This document shows, piece after piece, positions 51,670 to 63,945 of a stretch of DNA of 64,000 bases; position 1 is the stretch's first letter; the number at the start of each line of letters is the position of its first letter. Under the pieces are notes generated by a model. The model ran no database searches, had not been told where the DNA came from, and saw only the letters and a program-made list of their open reading frames with translations. A program made the position numbers and the translations under genes. This DNA is from Verrucomicrobiota bacterium (GTDB taxonomy: Bacteria; Verrucomicrobiota; Verrucomicrobiia; Verrucomicrobiales; DEV007): positions 62,001-126,000 of the forward strand of contig JAHDID010000013.1 in assembly GCA_020630975.1 (NCBI GenBank), given 5' to 3'.

Positions 51670-53151
51670 CTAATGCAGCTTGCCGCTCAACTCACGCTGA
51701 CGCTCGATCACACTGCGCAGACTCTCCCTCACATCGCCACCGCGCTCCATTTCGCTGAGTAGAGCCTCTAGCTCAGCCGTGATATTGTCGAGTTCGCTAG
51801 CCACATCACCCGATTTAGCCGGATGATCAAAGGTGGAGAACGCACGATTCACATCGAAATCACTACCCTCTGGAAAGGTGACAATACCCTGGACGAGGAC
51901 ACTCTCGAGACCATTCTCATGGAGACGACGATCAGAAAGCATCACCGAGCGAGCCGAATTACCATCGATCAGACCCTCTCGCACAGAGTAAGTCACGCGA
52001 CCGCCCTGCACAGCTGGCAGATAGGAATCCACCCGATCCATGCCAGCACCCACAGGCGCCCCTATCGGACGAGACTCGACAGCCTCGAGCACAGACTCAT
52101 AGCTCCGCCCAGTCATCGCAGTATCTGTCATCGATACATTGACCAATCCTGCAGTCGTTGGCCCCAGATCACTTAGGTAAGCAGGAGTGGTTTTCGACCC
52201 AAACGGATCCTGCACAAGGTTGGCCAGTTCAAAACCGTGAATAGAATCCAGCGGCTCTTCTACCTCTAGCAGACTGGAACTGGTCGATACAAAATCATCT
52301 CCTCCAGCTTCGGCTGTGACCCAGCTGTAGTCCCTAGTCGAAAGCTCTCCGGTGGCTACCACAGCACCAGGCCCCTCACCACTCTTCATATTCAGCATAG
52401 CGCCTACTGCCGCCAAACCCGTCGCGACAGCCGCGATGCTAAAGATCGCAGGCTTACGATTTCTGAATTTCTTCACAGCAGGCACAGGTGTAGCTGCCAC
52501 TGGCTCTGCTACAGCCGTAGAAAAGTCGACATGCACGACATTGCCATCCTCCTCAGTGGATGCAGTCACTACCTCCTCTACCATATCGGTGGTGGCCATC
52601 GCTGTGCGCCACTCATCCTCTAGACCTTCCTTCAGATCATTGGAAAACTCCTGAGTCGCAGCCAGCTCTTTGCGAGCAAACTCAGAGCCGCGCAGAGTGG
52701 CCTCCAGCTTAGCCTCACCCACAGAGTCAGCCTCGCCTAGAGCGTAATCAGTGAAATCCATCGCATCCAGATCCACTGGCACATGGTCCTGCCACTCGCG
52801 CTCAAAACTGGAGCTAAGCAAAGCCCCAAAGTCACGGAGCCCCTCGATCTCGGCCTCCAGCTCCTCACCCCGATCTGCAGCGAATACCACACTCTCCTCG
52901 TCGCTCATATCACCCAACGCAAAGCGTGTCGCTTCGGCCTCTGGGGTAACTTCAAATTCTACATTCGACTTCCACTCGTCTTCGAGACTAGCAGAAATCA
53001 AGCCGGCCATCTTCTCGATAGCGGCCATCTCATCGCGCAGCTCCGGATCATTTGCGATCAGGTCATCGAAGCTGGCATCATCAGAGGAGCCCAGCTCGCC
53101 CAGCACATACTGAGTGAGCCCGAGTTCCTTTTGGTCTATGTCATGGTTCAT
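51670..53151 (-). CDS. Putative anti-sigma/regulatory TM protein with three N-terminal repeats
   Basis: Downstream of an ECF sigma gene; repeats LTQYVLGELG..LEDEWKS, ATRFALGDMS..FEREWQD, FTDYALGEAD..LEDEWRT; one TM. Confidence 0.65.
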   Translation of the reverse strand: MNHDIDQKELGLTQYVLGELGSSDDASFDDLIANDPELRDEMAAIEKMAGLISASLEDEWKSNVEFEVTPEAEATRFALGDMSDEESVVFAADRGEELEAEIEGLRDFGALLSSSFEREWQDHVPVDLDAMDFTDYALGEADSVGEAKLEATLRGSEFARKELAATQEFSNDLKEGLEDEWRTAMATTDMVEEVVTASTEEDGNVVHVDFSTAVAEPVAATPVPAVKKFRNRKPAIFSIAAVATGLAAVGAMLNMKSGEGPGAVVATGELSTRDYSWVTAEAGGDDFVSTSSSLLEVEEPLDSIHGFELANLVQDPFGSKTTPAYLSDLGPTTAGLVNVSMTDTAMTGRSYESVLEAVESRPIGAPVGAGMDRVDSYLPAVQGGRVTYSVREGLIDGNSARSVMLSDRRLHENGLESVLVQGIVTFPEGSDFDVNRAFSTFDHPAKSGDVASELDNITAELEALLSEMERGGDVRESLRSVIERQRELSGKLH

Positions 53152-53271
53152 TTTTTACTAGGTAGCAGCAAGGGAAAGGTTTAAGTGGTGTTGGTGAATT
53201 AGCGCCGAGGTGTGGTGAGCTCCTCAGCACCGGTAAAGTGGTGGTTTGTGTGGCGTCAGCGGCAGAGGTCA

Positions 53272-53811
53272 CTACTTGGCGACCTCGACACCCATCAAAG
53301 TGCGCATCCGCTTGATGCCGGTGTGGATCAGGAAACCCACGTTGCTAACGCTAAGGCCGGTAACCTCAGCGATTTCTTTGTAGCTCAGATCACCCTGAAA
53401 CTTCAGACGAATCACTTCCTTCTGGTTGTTGGGCAAACGCTCCAAAAATTTCAAAACTTCTGCGTGGCGCTCCTTCGACACCGCATTCTCAGCAGGCGAT
53501 GGTGTCGAGTCATTGAGGTGCTCGAAAGCTTCTCCTCCGGAAGTTAGCATCGGATTCTCCTTGCGTAGAACGTCGATGGCGCGATTTCGGCAGACCGTGT
53601 AAAGCCAGCTCTTGAGCTTACTCTTGATCAGATCCGGATCTTGTTTGTGCAGCTTGATGAAGGTGTCTTGAACGACATCCCTCGCTCTCTCCCAGTCGCC
53701 GCCCAGTAAGCCCGCAGCATATCCTGTGAGCGGTCCTTGGAATTCGGCTTGTGCTAACTCGACGAGTTCGCGAGAGGTGACGTGCATAGCTTTTGTTGCG
53801 AGTGCAGACAT
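53272..53811 (-). CDS. ECF-family RNA polymerase sigma factor
   Basis: DVVQDTFIKLHKQ, LKSWLYTVCRNRAIDVLRK, LPNNQKEVIRLKFQGDLSYKEIAEVTGLSVSNV; start MSALATKAM (alternative start at 53859). Confidence 0.9.
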   Translation of the reverse strand: MSALATKAMHVTSRELVELAQAEFQGPLTGYAAGLLGGDWERARDVVQDTFIKLHKQDPDLIKSKLKSWLYTVCRNRAIDVLRKENPMLTSGGEAFEHLNDSTPSPAENAVSKERHAEVLKFLERLPNNQKEVIRLKFQGDLSYKEIAEVTGLSVSNVGFLIHTGIKRMRTLMGVEVAK

Positions 53812-54132
53812 GTTATTTGGTTGGTGTGTGGTTGTTGTTGGATTCGATTGTTCCGCCAATAAGACGAACCAAAACCAAACCTTATTAGCATTTTCTCAGA
53901 TTTATTTTCTTAGAACTGAGGAGCTCGAAAGATCTTAAAAAATACACCTATAAACCAGAATATTTAGAAATATAAACATTTTATAAAACCGTAAAAACGC
54001 CTCTTAAAGCCTTTTGCCTAGCATTTCTGTGAGATTTTTTCGGACTTGCGACTGTTTTTTGGTTGAATTGTTTAAGATGTCCGTAGTATTAGGCATACCC
54101 CGAAATCTTTTCTCAGACCACCGCACACCAAA

Positions 54133-55512
54133 ATGGCTAAAGTTCTAATTGTAGACGACGAAGCAGCGATCCTAAACCTCATGTCCAAAGCTTGTAAGCA
54201 AAGCGGACATGACGTCACCACTGTAGACAGTGAGGCAGACGCTAGGAAGACCCTTGATAAAATCTCAGACTTCGACGTGCTGGTAGTCGATCTCGTCCTA
54301 GGCGACGGCAGCGGCATGGATGTCGTAAAATACGCTGATGACAAATGCCCCGAGTCCAAAGTCATCATGGTGACTGGACATGGCACCATCGAGACTGCAG
54401 TCGAAGCCATGCGCTTAGGTGCCTTCGATTATCTCACCAAGCCATTTGAGCTAGCTGATCTCAGACGCGCAGTCGATCTCGCCTATCAGGCCAAGGTCAA
54501 CCCAACTGTCGAAACCGACTCCACCCTGCCTAGCTTCGACCTCGGATGGACTCCTGGAGAACTCATTGGTAGCAGCGACAAGATGACAGCCATCGGTGAG
54601 CTGGCTAAAAAGATCGCATCAAACGACTCCCCCGTCCTACTCGAAGGTGAGACCGGTACTGGAAAGCAAATGGTGGCCAGAACAATCCACAATGCGAGCG
54701 ATCGCAACGACGCACCTTTCAAAGTTCTTCAGTGTTCTGCTCTTCCAGAAGAGCTCCTCGAGGCCGAGCTATTTGGCTCCGGCAGCCGAGGCGAGACTAT
54801 CTTTGCTCGTGCCATGGGCGGCACCGTCCTGATCGAGGAGATCCACATGCTACCACTGCGCTTGCAATCAATGCTCGAGTCCCATCTCGAGGAAGTCAGC
54901 GCACGCCGCCTCTCCGGCAATATTTCCACCAAGATGGATGCTCGCTTCATCGCCAGCTCCGCTAAGAAGCTCGAAGAGTGCGTCGAAGCTGGCACATTCC
55001 GCGAAGACCTTTACTACAAGATCTCCGTCATCCCAGTGGACGTACCACCACTGAGAAACCGCAAAGAAGACATCGCTCTACTTGCCGACTACTTCCTACA
55101 GCGTTACGCCGAGCGTACTAATTCCTCACAGATGGAAGTCGATAAATACGCGACTCGCCTGCTCGAGAATTACAGCTGGCCTGGCAACGTGGGCGAACTC
55201 CAAAACGCAATCGAGCGTGCCTGCGCCTTTGCCGAAGATGGACGCATTCGCCCAGTAGATCTTCCACCAAAGGTTGCTCAGAAGGTCGAGATCACCGACG
55301 AAGACGAAAAGACCACTCATCACCTGCCTATCGGAACCCCTCTTTCCGATTACATCAAAAAGCAGGAGAAAATCTTCATCCGCGAGACGCTCAAGTACAA
55401 CGAGGGAAGCCGCGAAAAGACAGCCAGCATGCTGGACGTCAGTATCGCTACCCTGTACCGCAAGATGGGCTTGAAGCTCGAGCGGGAGAAGATCCTGAAT
55501 TCCTCCTCGTAG
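54133..55512 (+). CDS. NtrC-family response regulator (receiver-AAA+-HTH) lacking a canonical GAFTGA motif
   Basis: VLIVDDE...[57 protein letters not shown]-terminal Fis-like HTH. Confidence 0.92.
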   Translation: MAKVLIVDDEAAILNLMSKACKQSGHDVTTVDSEADARKTLDKISDFDVLVVDLVLGDGSGMDVVKYADDKCPESKVIMVTGHGTIETAVEAMRLGAFDYLTKPFELADLRRAVDLAYQAKVNPTVETDSTLPSFDLGWTPGELIGSSDKMTAIGELAKKIASNDSPVLLEGETGTGKQMVARTIHNASDRNDAPFKVLQCSALPEELLEAELFGSGSRGETIFARAMGGTVLIEEIHMLPLRLQSMLESHLEEVSARRLSGNISTKMDARFIASSAKKLEECVEAGTFREDLYYKISVIPVDVPPLRNRKEDIALLADYFLQRYAERTNSSQMEVDKYATRLLENYSWPGNVGELQNAIERACAFAEDGRIRPVDLPPKVAQKVEITDEDEKTTHHLPIGTPLSDYIKKQEKIFIRETLKYNEGSREKTASMLDVSIATLYRKMGLKLEREKILNSSS

Positions 55513-55546
55513 GCACCCCTCAACGCCTACATTAGTCATGCAAATA

Positions 55547-55572
55547 GCCTCACCGTACGGTGGGGCTTTTTT
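55547..55572 (+). terminator. Terminator of the response regulator gene
   Basis: GCCTCACC-GTAC-GGTGGGGC-TTTTTT. Confidence 0.9.
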
Positions 55573-55800
55573 GTGTACCTGAGTCGAGCCTGCGCGCACA
55601 AGTGACGCCCACTAGCCACATTGACACGCTAAGTGAGCCATAATGGCACAAAACTCAAACCGCACCAAAATTGAATAAACGCATGTAAACCGCTTAAAAT
55701 AAACGATTTACAATAAATCAAACACATATGGCACAGAGAATGCCAATAGCTGAGCCAAAGAATCGTTTAACCCAAACCCATATTTTTTCACACAACAGCT

Positions 55801-57771
55801 ATGAGTAAAATTCTTGGAATTGATTTAGGAACTACCAACTCCTGTATGGCAGTCATGGAGGCAGGTCAGCCTACCGTGCTAGAGAATGCCGAGGGTGCAC
55901 GCACGACTCCTTCAGTGGTCGCCTTCTCGAAGGATGGCGAAAGATTGGTCGGCCAGGCAGCCAAGCGCCAGGCTATCACCAACCCGAAGAACACCATCTT
56001 CTCAGCCAAACGTCTGATCGGCCGCAAGTATGATGAGCTGACCGACGATGAGAAGAACACACCATACGAGATCGTAAAAGCTTCAAACGGCGACGCCCAC
56101 ATCAAAGTGGAGGTCGGCGGCGAGGAAAAGACCTACAGCCCACAAGAGATCGCAGCCATGGTGCTGAGTAAGCTCAAGGCCGATGCAGAGGCTCGTCTCG
56201 GAGAGGACATCTCCTCTGCAGTGATCACCGTGCCAGCTTACTTCAACGACTCCCAGCGTAATGCGACTAAAGCAGCAGGTGAGATCGCAGGCCTCAACGT
56301 CGAGCGTATCGTCAACGAGCCTACCGCAGCGGCTCTGGCCTATGGTCTGGACAAGAAAGGCGAAGAAAAGATCGCCGTCTACGACCTAGGTGGTGGTACC
56401 TTCGATATCTCGGTGCTCGAGATCGACGAGGGCTTCTTCGAGGTGCTCGCTACCGATGGTGACACTCGCCTAGGTGGTGATGACTGGGACAACGCCATCA
56501 TCGATGAGATCTGCCAAAACTTTAAGAAAGAGAGTGGTATCGACCTGAGCGGTCAGCCAGACGCGCTACAGCGCATCAAAGAAGAGGCAGAGAAAGCCAA
56601 GATCGCTCTCTCCTCGGCTCAAAACTACGACCTGAACCTACCTTTCATCACCGCAGACCAGTCCGGTCCCAAGCACATCCAGCAGAGCCTCTCTCGCTCG
56701 CAGCTTGAGCAGATGACAGATCATCTCTTCGAGCGCACCAAGCGCCCTGTGACCGACTGTATCCGCGAGGCAGGTGTATCCACCTCCGAGATCGACGAGC
56801 TCGTCCTCGTCGGTGGTATGACTCGTATGCCCAAAGTTATCGAGACCGCACACGCTCTCGCTGGCAAAGAGCCTCACCAGGGTGTGAACCCAGACGAGGT
56901 GGTAGCTATCGGTGCATCGATCCAGGGTGGAGTCATCTCCAAAGACCCTAGCCTCGGCGATGTGGTCCTACTCGACGTCACACCTCTCACACTCGGTATC
57001 GAGACCATGGGCAGCATCGCGACTCCTATGATCGAGAGAAATACCACTATCCCTGCAAAGAAGTCCCAGGTCTTTTCGACTGCTGCAGACAATCAGCCAT
57101 CCGTAGACATCGTAGTCTGCCAGGGTGAGCGCAAGATGGTCAACGACAACAAAGTGCTCGGTAATTTCCGCCTCGACGGCATCAAGCCCGCCCGCCGTGG
57201 CGAACCACAGATCGAAGTGACATTCGACATCGACCGAAATGGTATCCTCAATGTGTCCGCCAAGGACATGGAGTCCGGCAAGGAGCAGAAAATCTCCATC
57301 GAGGGATCATCCGGTCTCAGCGATGACGAGATCGAAAAAGCCAAGCGCGAAGCAGAAGAGTTCGCCGAGGCGGACAAGGAGCGCGCCGAAGCCGTAGAGG
57401 TCCGCAACGAAGCTGACAGCAGCGTCTACCAGATCAAAAAGCAGATGGACGATATGGGCGACAGCCTACCTGCAGAGGCCAAGAGCGAAATCGAAGGCAT
57501 CGTCGGCGAGGTAGAGGAAGCTCTCAAGACAGACGACACCGCTACCATCAAGGCAGCCAACGAGAAGCTCCAGCAGACCTTCGCCCAGATGGCAGCAGCC
57601 GCTCAGGGTGCAGCTGGTGGCGCAGGCGGTCCTATGCCTGATATGGCAGACATGGCCGGTGCCGCAGGTGCGGGTAGCAGCGATGACGCCCCTAGCGAAC
57701 CCAAGGAAGCTAAAGGAAGCGTAGTCGATGCTGACTTTGAGGTAGTCGACGAAGACAAGGACAAGGCGTAA
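55801..57771 (+). CDS. dnaK: Chaperone DnaK
   Basis: [37 protein letters not shown]. Confidence 0.98.
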   Translation: MSKILGIDLGTTNSCMAVMEAGQPTVLENAEGARTTPSVVAFSKDGERLVGQAAKRQAITNPKNTIFSAKRLIGRKYDELTDDEKNTPYEIVKASNGDAHIKVEVGGEEKTYSPQEIAAMVLSKLKADAEARLGEDISSAVITVPAYFNDSQRNATKAAGEIAGLNVERIVNEPTAAALAYGLDKKGEEKIAVYDLGGGTFDISVLEIDEGFFEVLATDGDTRLGGDDWDNAIIDEICQNFKKESGIDLSGQPDALQRIKEEAEKAKIALSSAQNYDLNLPFITADQSGPKHIQQSLSRSQLEQMTDHLFERTKRPVTDCIREAGVSTSEIDELVLVGGMTRMPKVIETAHALAGKEPHQGVNPDEVVAIGASIQGGVISKDPSLGDVVLLDVTPLTLGIETMGSIATPMIERNTTIPAKKSQVFSTAADNQPSVDIVVCQGERKMVNDNKVLGNFRLDGIKPARRGEPQIEVTFDIDRNGILNVSAKDMESGKEQKISIEGSSGLSDDEIEKAKREAEEFAEADKERAEAVEVRNEADSSVYQIKKQMDDMGDSLPAEAKSEIEGIVGEVEEALKTDDTATIKAANEKLQQTFAQMAAAAQGAAGGAGGPMPDMADMAGAAGAGSSDDAPSEPKEAKGSVVDADFEVVDEDKDKA

Positions 57772-57841
57772 GCCCCGATCCAAATAACTAATTTTCCTAA
57801 CAGAAAAACAACACAACTAACTAGAAAACAAAACATACAAT

Positions 57842-58135
57842 ATGGCTAATACATTCAAACCTCTCGGAACCCGCGTGCTAGTAAAGCGGATCGAGGAAGA
57901 TGAGCAGAAGTCTGAGGGCGGTATCTTCCTGCCTGACAGCGCTAAAGAGAAGCCTCAAGAGGCAGAAGTGCTAGCTCTTGGCAGCGGCAAGAAAGACGAC
58001 GGCGAGACCATCGAGTTCTCCGTAGCTGTCGGCGACAAGGTGCTCATCTCTAAGTATGGCGGCACCGAGATCAAGCTGGGCGCAGAAGAGTGCCTGATCC
58101 TCAACGAGAGCGACATCTTGGGTATTCTTTCCTAA
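57842..58135 (+). CDS. groES: Co-chaperonin GroES
   Basis: [43 protein letters not shown]. Confidence 0.97.
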   Translation: MANTFKPLGTRVLVKRIEEDEQKSEGGIFLPDSAKEKPQEAEVLALGSGKKDDGETIEFSVAVGDKVLISKYGGTEIKLGAEECLILNESDILGILS

Positions 58136-58167
58136 ATCTAGGAGCTACCTACCAACCACAATTTTAA

Positions 58168-59814
<1,647 letters not shown>

Positions 59815-59860
59815 TACATCTGCTCTCAAAGCATAAAAGTTTCCTATTTCATAGGATCCA

Positions 59861-59890
59861 GCGGGCGGGCCATTTGGTCCGCCCGTTTTT
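59861..59890 (+). terminator. groEL terminator
   Basis: CGGGCGG...CCGCCCGTTTTT. Confidence 0.88.
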
Positions 59891-60033
59891 AGTTCAAATC
59901 ATCCCCAAGATGATATGAGTGATAAGCAAAACAGATGTAATAAAAGTAATATTGGCCTAAATTTAGCTAAATGGTTCTTGATTTAAGAAGACTAAGCATC
60001 ATATATAACCGGAACATAATAAAGCTTTAAACT

Positions 60034-60483
60034 TTGGAAATACTTAAGGACATCGATTTTTTTGTTAGCCTTGCTTCCAATTCAGTAACTCTAATTCTTG
60101 GTACGATATCGCTTTTTATGTTAGTAAAGCACAGAGATAGAGTGAGGGCTTTTGCGAATTTAATTTCCAACACATTCTTAAATGAGCGACTCAAAGGAAT
60201 TAAAGGAGCATTAGCAAGATTAGACTCTCTGAACTACGAAAATAAAGAAGATAGGCGAGAAATTTCCGCTCTTTGCGGAGAAATAGCAGGAATGGTCAAA
60301 TATTTTGTCGCAAGGGATAGTTCCTATGCAGAATGCTACGAAAATTTCACCGAAATAGCCCAAGCAACTAGGCGGCTAACTGAGCCGAGAAAAAGGCAGC
60401 TTTCTCAAGAATTACACTCATTGCTTGATGATAGCGCAATGGTAGCATCAATTGATTTACTTAAAAAAGAAGATGGATGTTAG
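60034..60483 (+). CDS. Hypothetical protein with N-terminal TM helix (AT-rich island)
   Basis: 149-aa ORF, TTG start in the track; TM LASNSVTLILGTISLFMLV. Confidence 0.55.
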   Translation: MEILKDIDFFVSLASNSVTLILGTISLFMLVKHRDRVRAFANLISNTFLNERLKGIKGALARLDSLNYENKEDRREISALCGEIAGMVKYFVARDSSYAECYENFTEIAQATRRLTEPRKRQLSQELHSLLDDSAMVASIDLLKKEDGC

Positions 60484-60841
60484 AATACCCAAATTGGTGA
60501 GGCAGATGATTATTCAAATCAGTTTAGTTACTGAAATATCTGCATCAGAGAACGAATTCTATTTTTTATATAAAGGAAAATTCTTTTCCATATTAAAACG
60601 AACACAATCGAATCCAATATATGGTGATTTTTCTTTCTATTGCTACCCAAAGTGGAACGACAATTTAGATCAACTAGTTAAGATAGCCTCTAGCCTAGAC
60701 GCAGATGATATAATGATGATAGATGCTCATGAGCAATTTCTAGACCCCTCCGAAAAAAATTTATTTAAAGACCTTTATAGCAGTATCAAAAATAAATTTT
60801 TCGGGGTCGATGATTTTTTTGACGATCTATTAAACAACTAA
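60473..60841 (+). CDS. Hypothetical protein (AT-rich island, overlaps previous ORF)
   Basis: ATG at 60473 overlaps the upstream stop (60481-60483); AT-rich. Confidence 0.55.
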   Translation: MDVRIPKLVRQMIIQISLVTEISASENEFYFLYKGKFFSILKRTQSNPIYGDFSFYCYPKWNDNLDQLVKIASSLDADDIMMIDAHEQFLDPSEKNLFKDLYSSIKNKFFGVDDFFDDLLNN

Positions 60842-60913
60842 TCTAAGCCCACCACCTAAATTGCATTTCAGTTACGTTCTAATTTCGGACTGCCCCCAGG
60901 AAAATTTAGATCA

Positions 60914-62023
60914 CTAATCACAACACCCAGCGATATCCTCAGCCGTCATCACTTCATCCGCATGGATCGACTTCGCATACAGCGTGTTTACTGGATGGAT
61001 GATATTAAAATGACTGCCGCCCTCGATCTCGACAAAAGTCACCAGAGGGTTTTGGTTCGCTAGCTTCATCGCTTCTAGAGAGGCGGTATTGCCACTACTG
61101 CCCTCGACCACATAGGTAGGTGAGCGGATCGCATCGAGATAGTTGATGGGGGCGCGGAGGTCGATTTCCTTCTCGATCCACTCATACGGAGCATTATCTT
61201 TGCCGTAGTGATCATCGGTAGGCCCCAGCGATAGTACCCCAGCAAAATCTCCAGTAGCCGCCGCCACCAGCAAAGCCAAGGTACCGCCCGTACTGTGCCC
61301 TCCCAGATAGATCCGCTCAGGGTCGATCCCATCCATTGCCTTGAGATACTCGAGTGCCGCTAGCACATCCTCCACCTCCCCGTAGAAGCACTCCTGCACC
61401 CCAGGGTTTTCAGCTACTGTCCCCCGCACTAGGGGAAACATCATGGTGATCCCTTCGTTGCGAAACACGCGGGCAGACTGGTCATTCCGCCAATTCACAT
61501 CCTCGTCCCATAGGTAATCGCCGGGGCTAGATGTCGGGAAACCACCGGTCAGCCAGATGATCGCCGGCGCCGCCTTCACTGCCTTGTCCCGCTCGCCAAC
61601 GGCGAGATAGGCCAGCATATCGCCGAGCTCGGTCGAGTATTTCACGATTTCAAAAGGCCCGCCCTCAGGTGGCACATCTGCTTTGGCCTTGGACTTTTTC
61701 TCCTTCACTAGCTGGGTCTGATAATCACCCCGCACCTCTAGCAGCGGGCGCTTTTTCATCGCCTGACTCACCACCGGCGTCACCAGAGCCGCTGTGATGG
61801 CCGGCCCCACAGGCAGCAGCCCCAGACTGCAAAATACGATGCCCACGATCGCCGCCGCCTTGCCTCTCAGCCCCGAAGTGGGCTGACCGATCTTACAGGC
61901 TGCTACGATACCGAATATCAAGCCAGGGATCGCGGTAAGTAGCCAAAAGACGAAACTAAGTACGCCTAAGATCACACTCCAAACCGCGAGTTTGGACATC
62001 TTCTTTTTTGGGGCCTCATGCAT
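60914..62023 (-). CDS. DUF4190-like N-terminus plus alpha/beta hydrolase
   Basis: N-term WSVILGVLSFVFWLLTAIPGLIFGIVA; GGHSTGGTLALLVAA nucleophile elbow. Confidence 0.8.
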   Translation of the reverse strand: MHEAPKKKMSKLAVWSVILGVLSFVFWLLTAIPGLIFGIVAACKIGQPTSGLRGKAAAIVGIVFCSLGLLPVGPAITAALVTPVVSQAMKKRPLLEVRGDYQTQLVKEKKSKAKADVPPEGGPFEIVKYSTELGDMLAYLAVGERDKAVKAAPAIIWLTGGFPTSSPGDYLWDEDVNWRNDQSARVFRNEGITMMFPLVRGTVAENPGVQECFYGEVEDVLAALEYLKAMDGIDPERIYLGGHSTGGTLALLVAAATGDFAGVLSLGPTDDHYGKDNAPYEWIEKEIDLRAPINYLDAIRSPTYVVEGSSGNTASLEAMKLANQNPLVTFVEIEGGSHFNIIHPVNTLYAKSIHADEVMTAEDIAGCCD

Positions 62024-62074
62024 GGCTGTCTTTTATCAGCCAATGCAGAGTTTGTCGAACACTTCAAAGAGGAG

Positions 62075-62566
62075 CTAGTCCTGCAGCACGACCTTGATCT
62101 TACCCTTTTTCATCTCTCCCCCACCTGCACCAAAACTCTGCACCAAAGTCTCAGGCTGATCTTCTACAGCTGGGGCAGCACTAGCCTCAGCATTTTCGGC
62201 ATCGAGAGCTTCCTTCAACGCCCCCTCCACCATCTGACCGCAGTGGATCTTCATCGGCGGCAGAGGTCCTAGAGGCTCGGAGAGCTGCTCACTGCTCAGC
62301 TCTTTGGCCTCTTCCACCGTTTTCCCAGCTAGCATCTCTGTCGCCATAGAGGCCACTGCGATCGCCGTCTGGCAGCCAAAGCTCTGAAACGAAGCCTTAT
62401 CGATCACTTTCTGGCCATCCTTTTCAGAAAATTTCAGCCACATCCGCAACATATCTCCACAGTCAGGACTGCCCACGGTACCCACCGAGTCCGCATCGCT
62501 CATCTCACCCATATTTTGGGGATTGGCTATCGCCTGCTGGATCTTTGCCTCTACATCGTCGCTCAT
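62075..62566 (-). CDS. IscU/NifU-N-like Fe-S cluster scaffold protein
   Basis: GTVGSPDCGDMLRMWLKFSE; SFQSFGCQTAIAVASMATEMLAGKTVEEA; KIHCGQMVEGAL. Confidence 0.85.
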   Translation of the reverse strand: MSDDVEAKIQQAIANPQNMGEMSDADSVGTVGSPDCGDMLRMWLKFSEKDGQKVIDKASFQSFGCQTAIAVASMATEMLAGKTVEEAKELSSEQLSEPLGPLPPMKIHCGQMVEGALKEALDAENAEASAAPAVEDQPETLVQSFGAGGGEMKKGKIKVVLQD

Positions 62567-62594
62567 AGTAAAAATACGTTCTGGATCAGTGGTT

Positions 62595-63161
62595 CTAGTC
62601 TTCGAATTCTACCTTATATCTCGGCATATCGGTATCTGCCTCCTGCGCATAGGCATCGATGCCCCCGCGCAGCGCTCGGGTCTGCTTGTAGCCGTGGCCT
62701 ATCAGATACGCCGCGGCATCCAGACAGCGATCCCCTGTGTGATCATAGATCACGATCATCCGATCATGCGGCTCGCTGCCCATGATCGCCTGCAGCAGGT
62801 CATTTGAGAAAAGCTCGGCCCCTGGCAACTGCACCGCCTCATACTCCTCTCGCGTCCGCAGATCGATCAACCGTGGCGCCTGAGCCTCACCGCTAGTCAG
62901 CACCGCCTGCAGATCTTGGGGCGAGATCAGGATCTTCTGGTCCTCCTCATCCGCCGCATAGATGTGATCCACCACCTCATCGACAGGCAGCCCCTCATTG
63001 CGCTCGCAGACCTGGGCTAGCGTCTCATCATCCTGATACGCACAGCTCTGGCAGCCACCGATGTGGTACCGCGCAAACAGCGCCCGTTTGGCCCCCGGAA
63101 ACTGAGCCAAAATATCACCCATCAGGGCGCTCCCATCGATCCTCTGTACGTCTGTAGACAT
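62595..63161 (-). CDS. DUF1858-like domain fused to rhodanese domain
   Basis: N-term MGDILAQFPGAKRALFARYHIGGCQSC; C-term LIDLRTREEYEAVQLPGAELFS. Confidence 0.8.
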   Translation of the reverse strand: MSTDVQRIDGSALMGDILAQFPGAKRALFARYHIGGCQSCAYQDDETLAQVCERNEGLPVDEVVDHIYAADEEDQKILISPQDLQAVLTSGEAQAPRLIDLRTREEYEAVQLPGAELFSNDLLQAIMGSEPHDRMIVIYDHTGDRCLDAAAYLIGHGYKQTRALRGGIDAYAQEADTDMPRYKVEFED

Positions 63162-63191
63162 CGCAGCAATATGGTCTGCATCGACGCCGCT

Positions 63192-63857
63192 TCAAGACTG
63201 GCCTTGCGACTTTATTTCAGCCCAAAATCGAGGGTAAAAAGCGATCATAAGGATCGCGCCTGCCATCATCCAATGTAGAGATTCCAGCAGCGATCCCAAA
63301 GTTGTGATAATTTCGGGTGGAGGGCCGAACCACATAAATAACGCAATCAATATACTGATTGCGTAAGCGAATCGAAAAATTTTGGAAAGAAAAAACAACC
63401 CCCAAATACCTATCATGCTGACGATTAAAAAGATAGGATAAAACTGATAGGAAGCATACCAAGCATCGTGCGAAACGACGAGCGTATCGAGGTATTCGTA
63501 GATAGCCTCTGGATGCTCCTCTCTATAAATCTGAGGAAACAATAATCCCAGTACAATCAGTGAGAAATCGACAAATAAGAGGCATCGAAACCAAAATACT
63601 ATTCTCGCCCCCTGTTTATACCCATTATCTTTGGGATCAGACTCATCAGGCTTCACCATATTCTCCAATAGCTCACATGCCCTATCGTAATCTCCCTCAT
63701 CGACCTCGATCCAAATACTCGCAGCCTGATTACCTAGTAGGTTATCATCGAAGGAACTCTCATCATGCAAGGTTGCTTGGATACCTTGGCTCTCGAGGGT
63801 AGCTGCAGCGATACAGGCCGCCTCTGATGTAGTGAAGTGCTTTACGGATTTGGACAT
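63192..63857 (-). CDS. DUF2007-like domain membrane protein
   Basis: N-term EAACIAAATLESQGIQATLHDESSF...WIEVDEGDYDRACELLENM; C-terminal TM helices. Confidence 0.7.
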   Translation of the reverse strand: MSKSVKHFTTSEAACIAAATLESQGIQATLHDESSFDDNLLGNQAASIWIEVDEGDYDRACELLENMVKPDESDPKDNGYKQGARIVFWFRCLLFVDFSLIVLGLLFPQIYREEHPEAIYEYLDTLVVSHDAWYASYQFYPIFLIVSMIGIWGLFFLSKIFRFAYAISILIALFMWFGPPPEIITTLGSLLESLHWMMAGAILMIAFYPRFWAEIKSQGQS

Positions 63858-63945
63858 GAGAGTCTACTCTCCAAAAAAAACGCGCCCGACTCAAGGCCGA
63901 AATATCATTTGAATTTTCCCCCCACGAAAATCTAGTCCCTCATAT

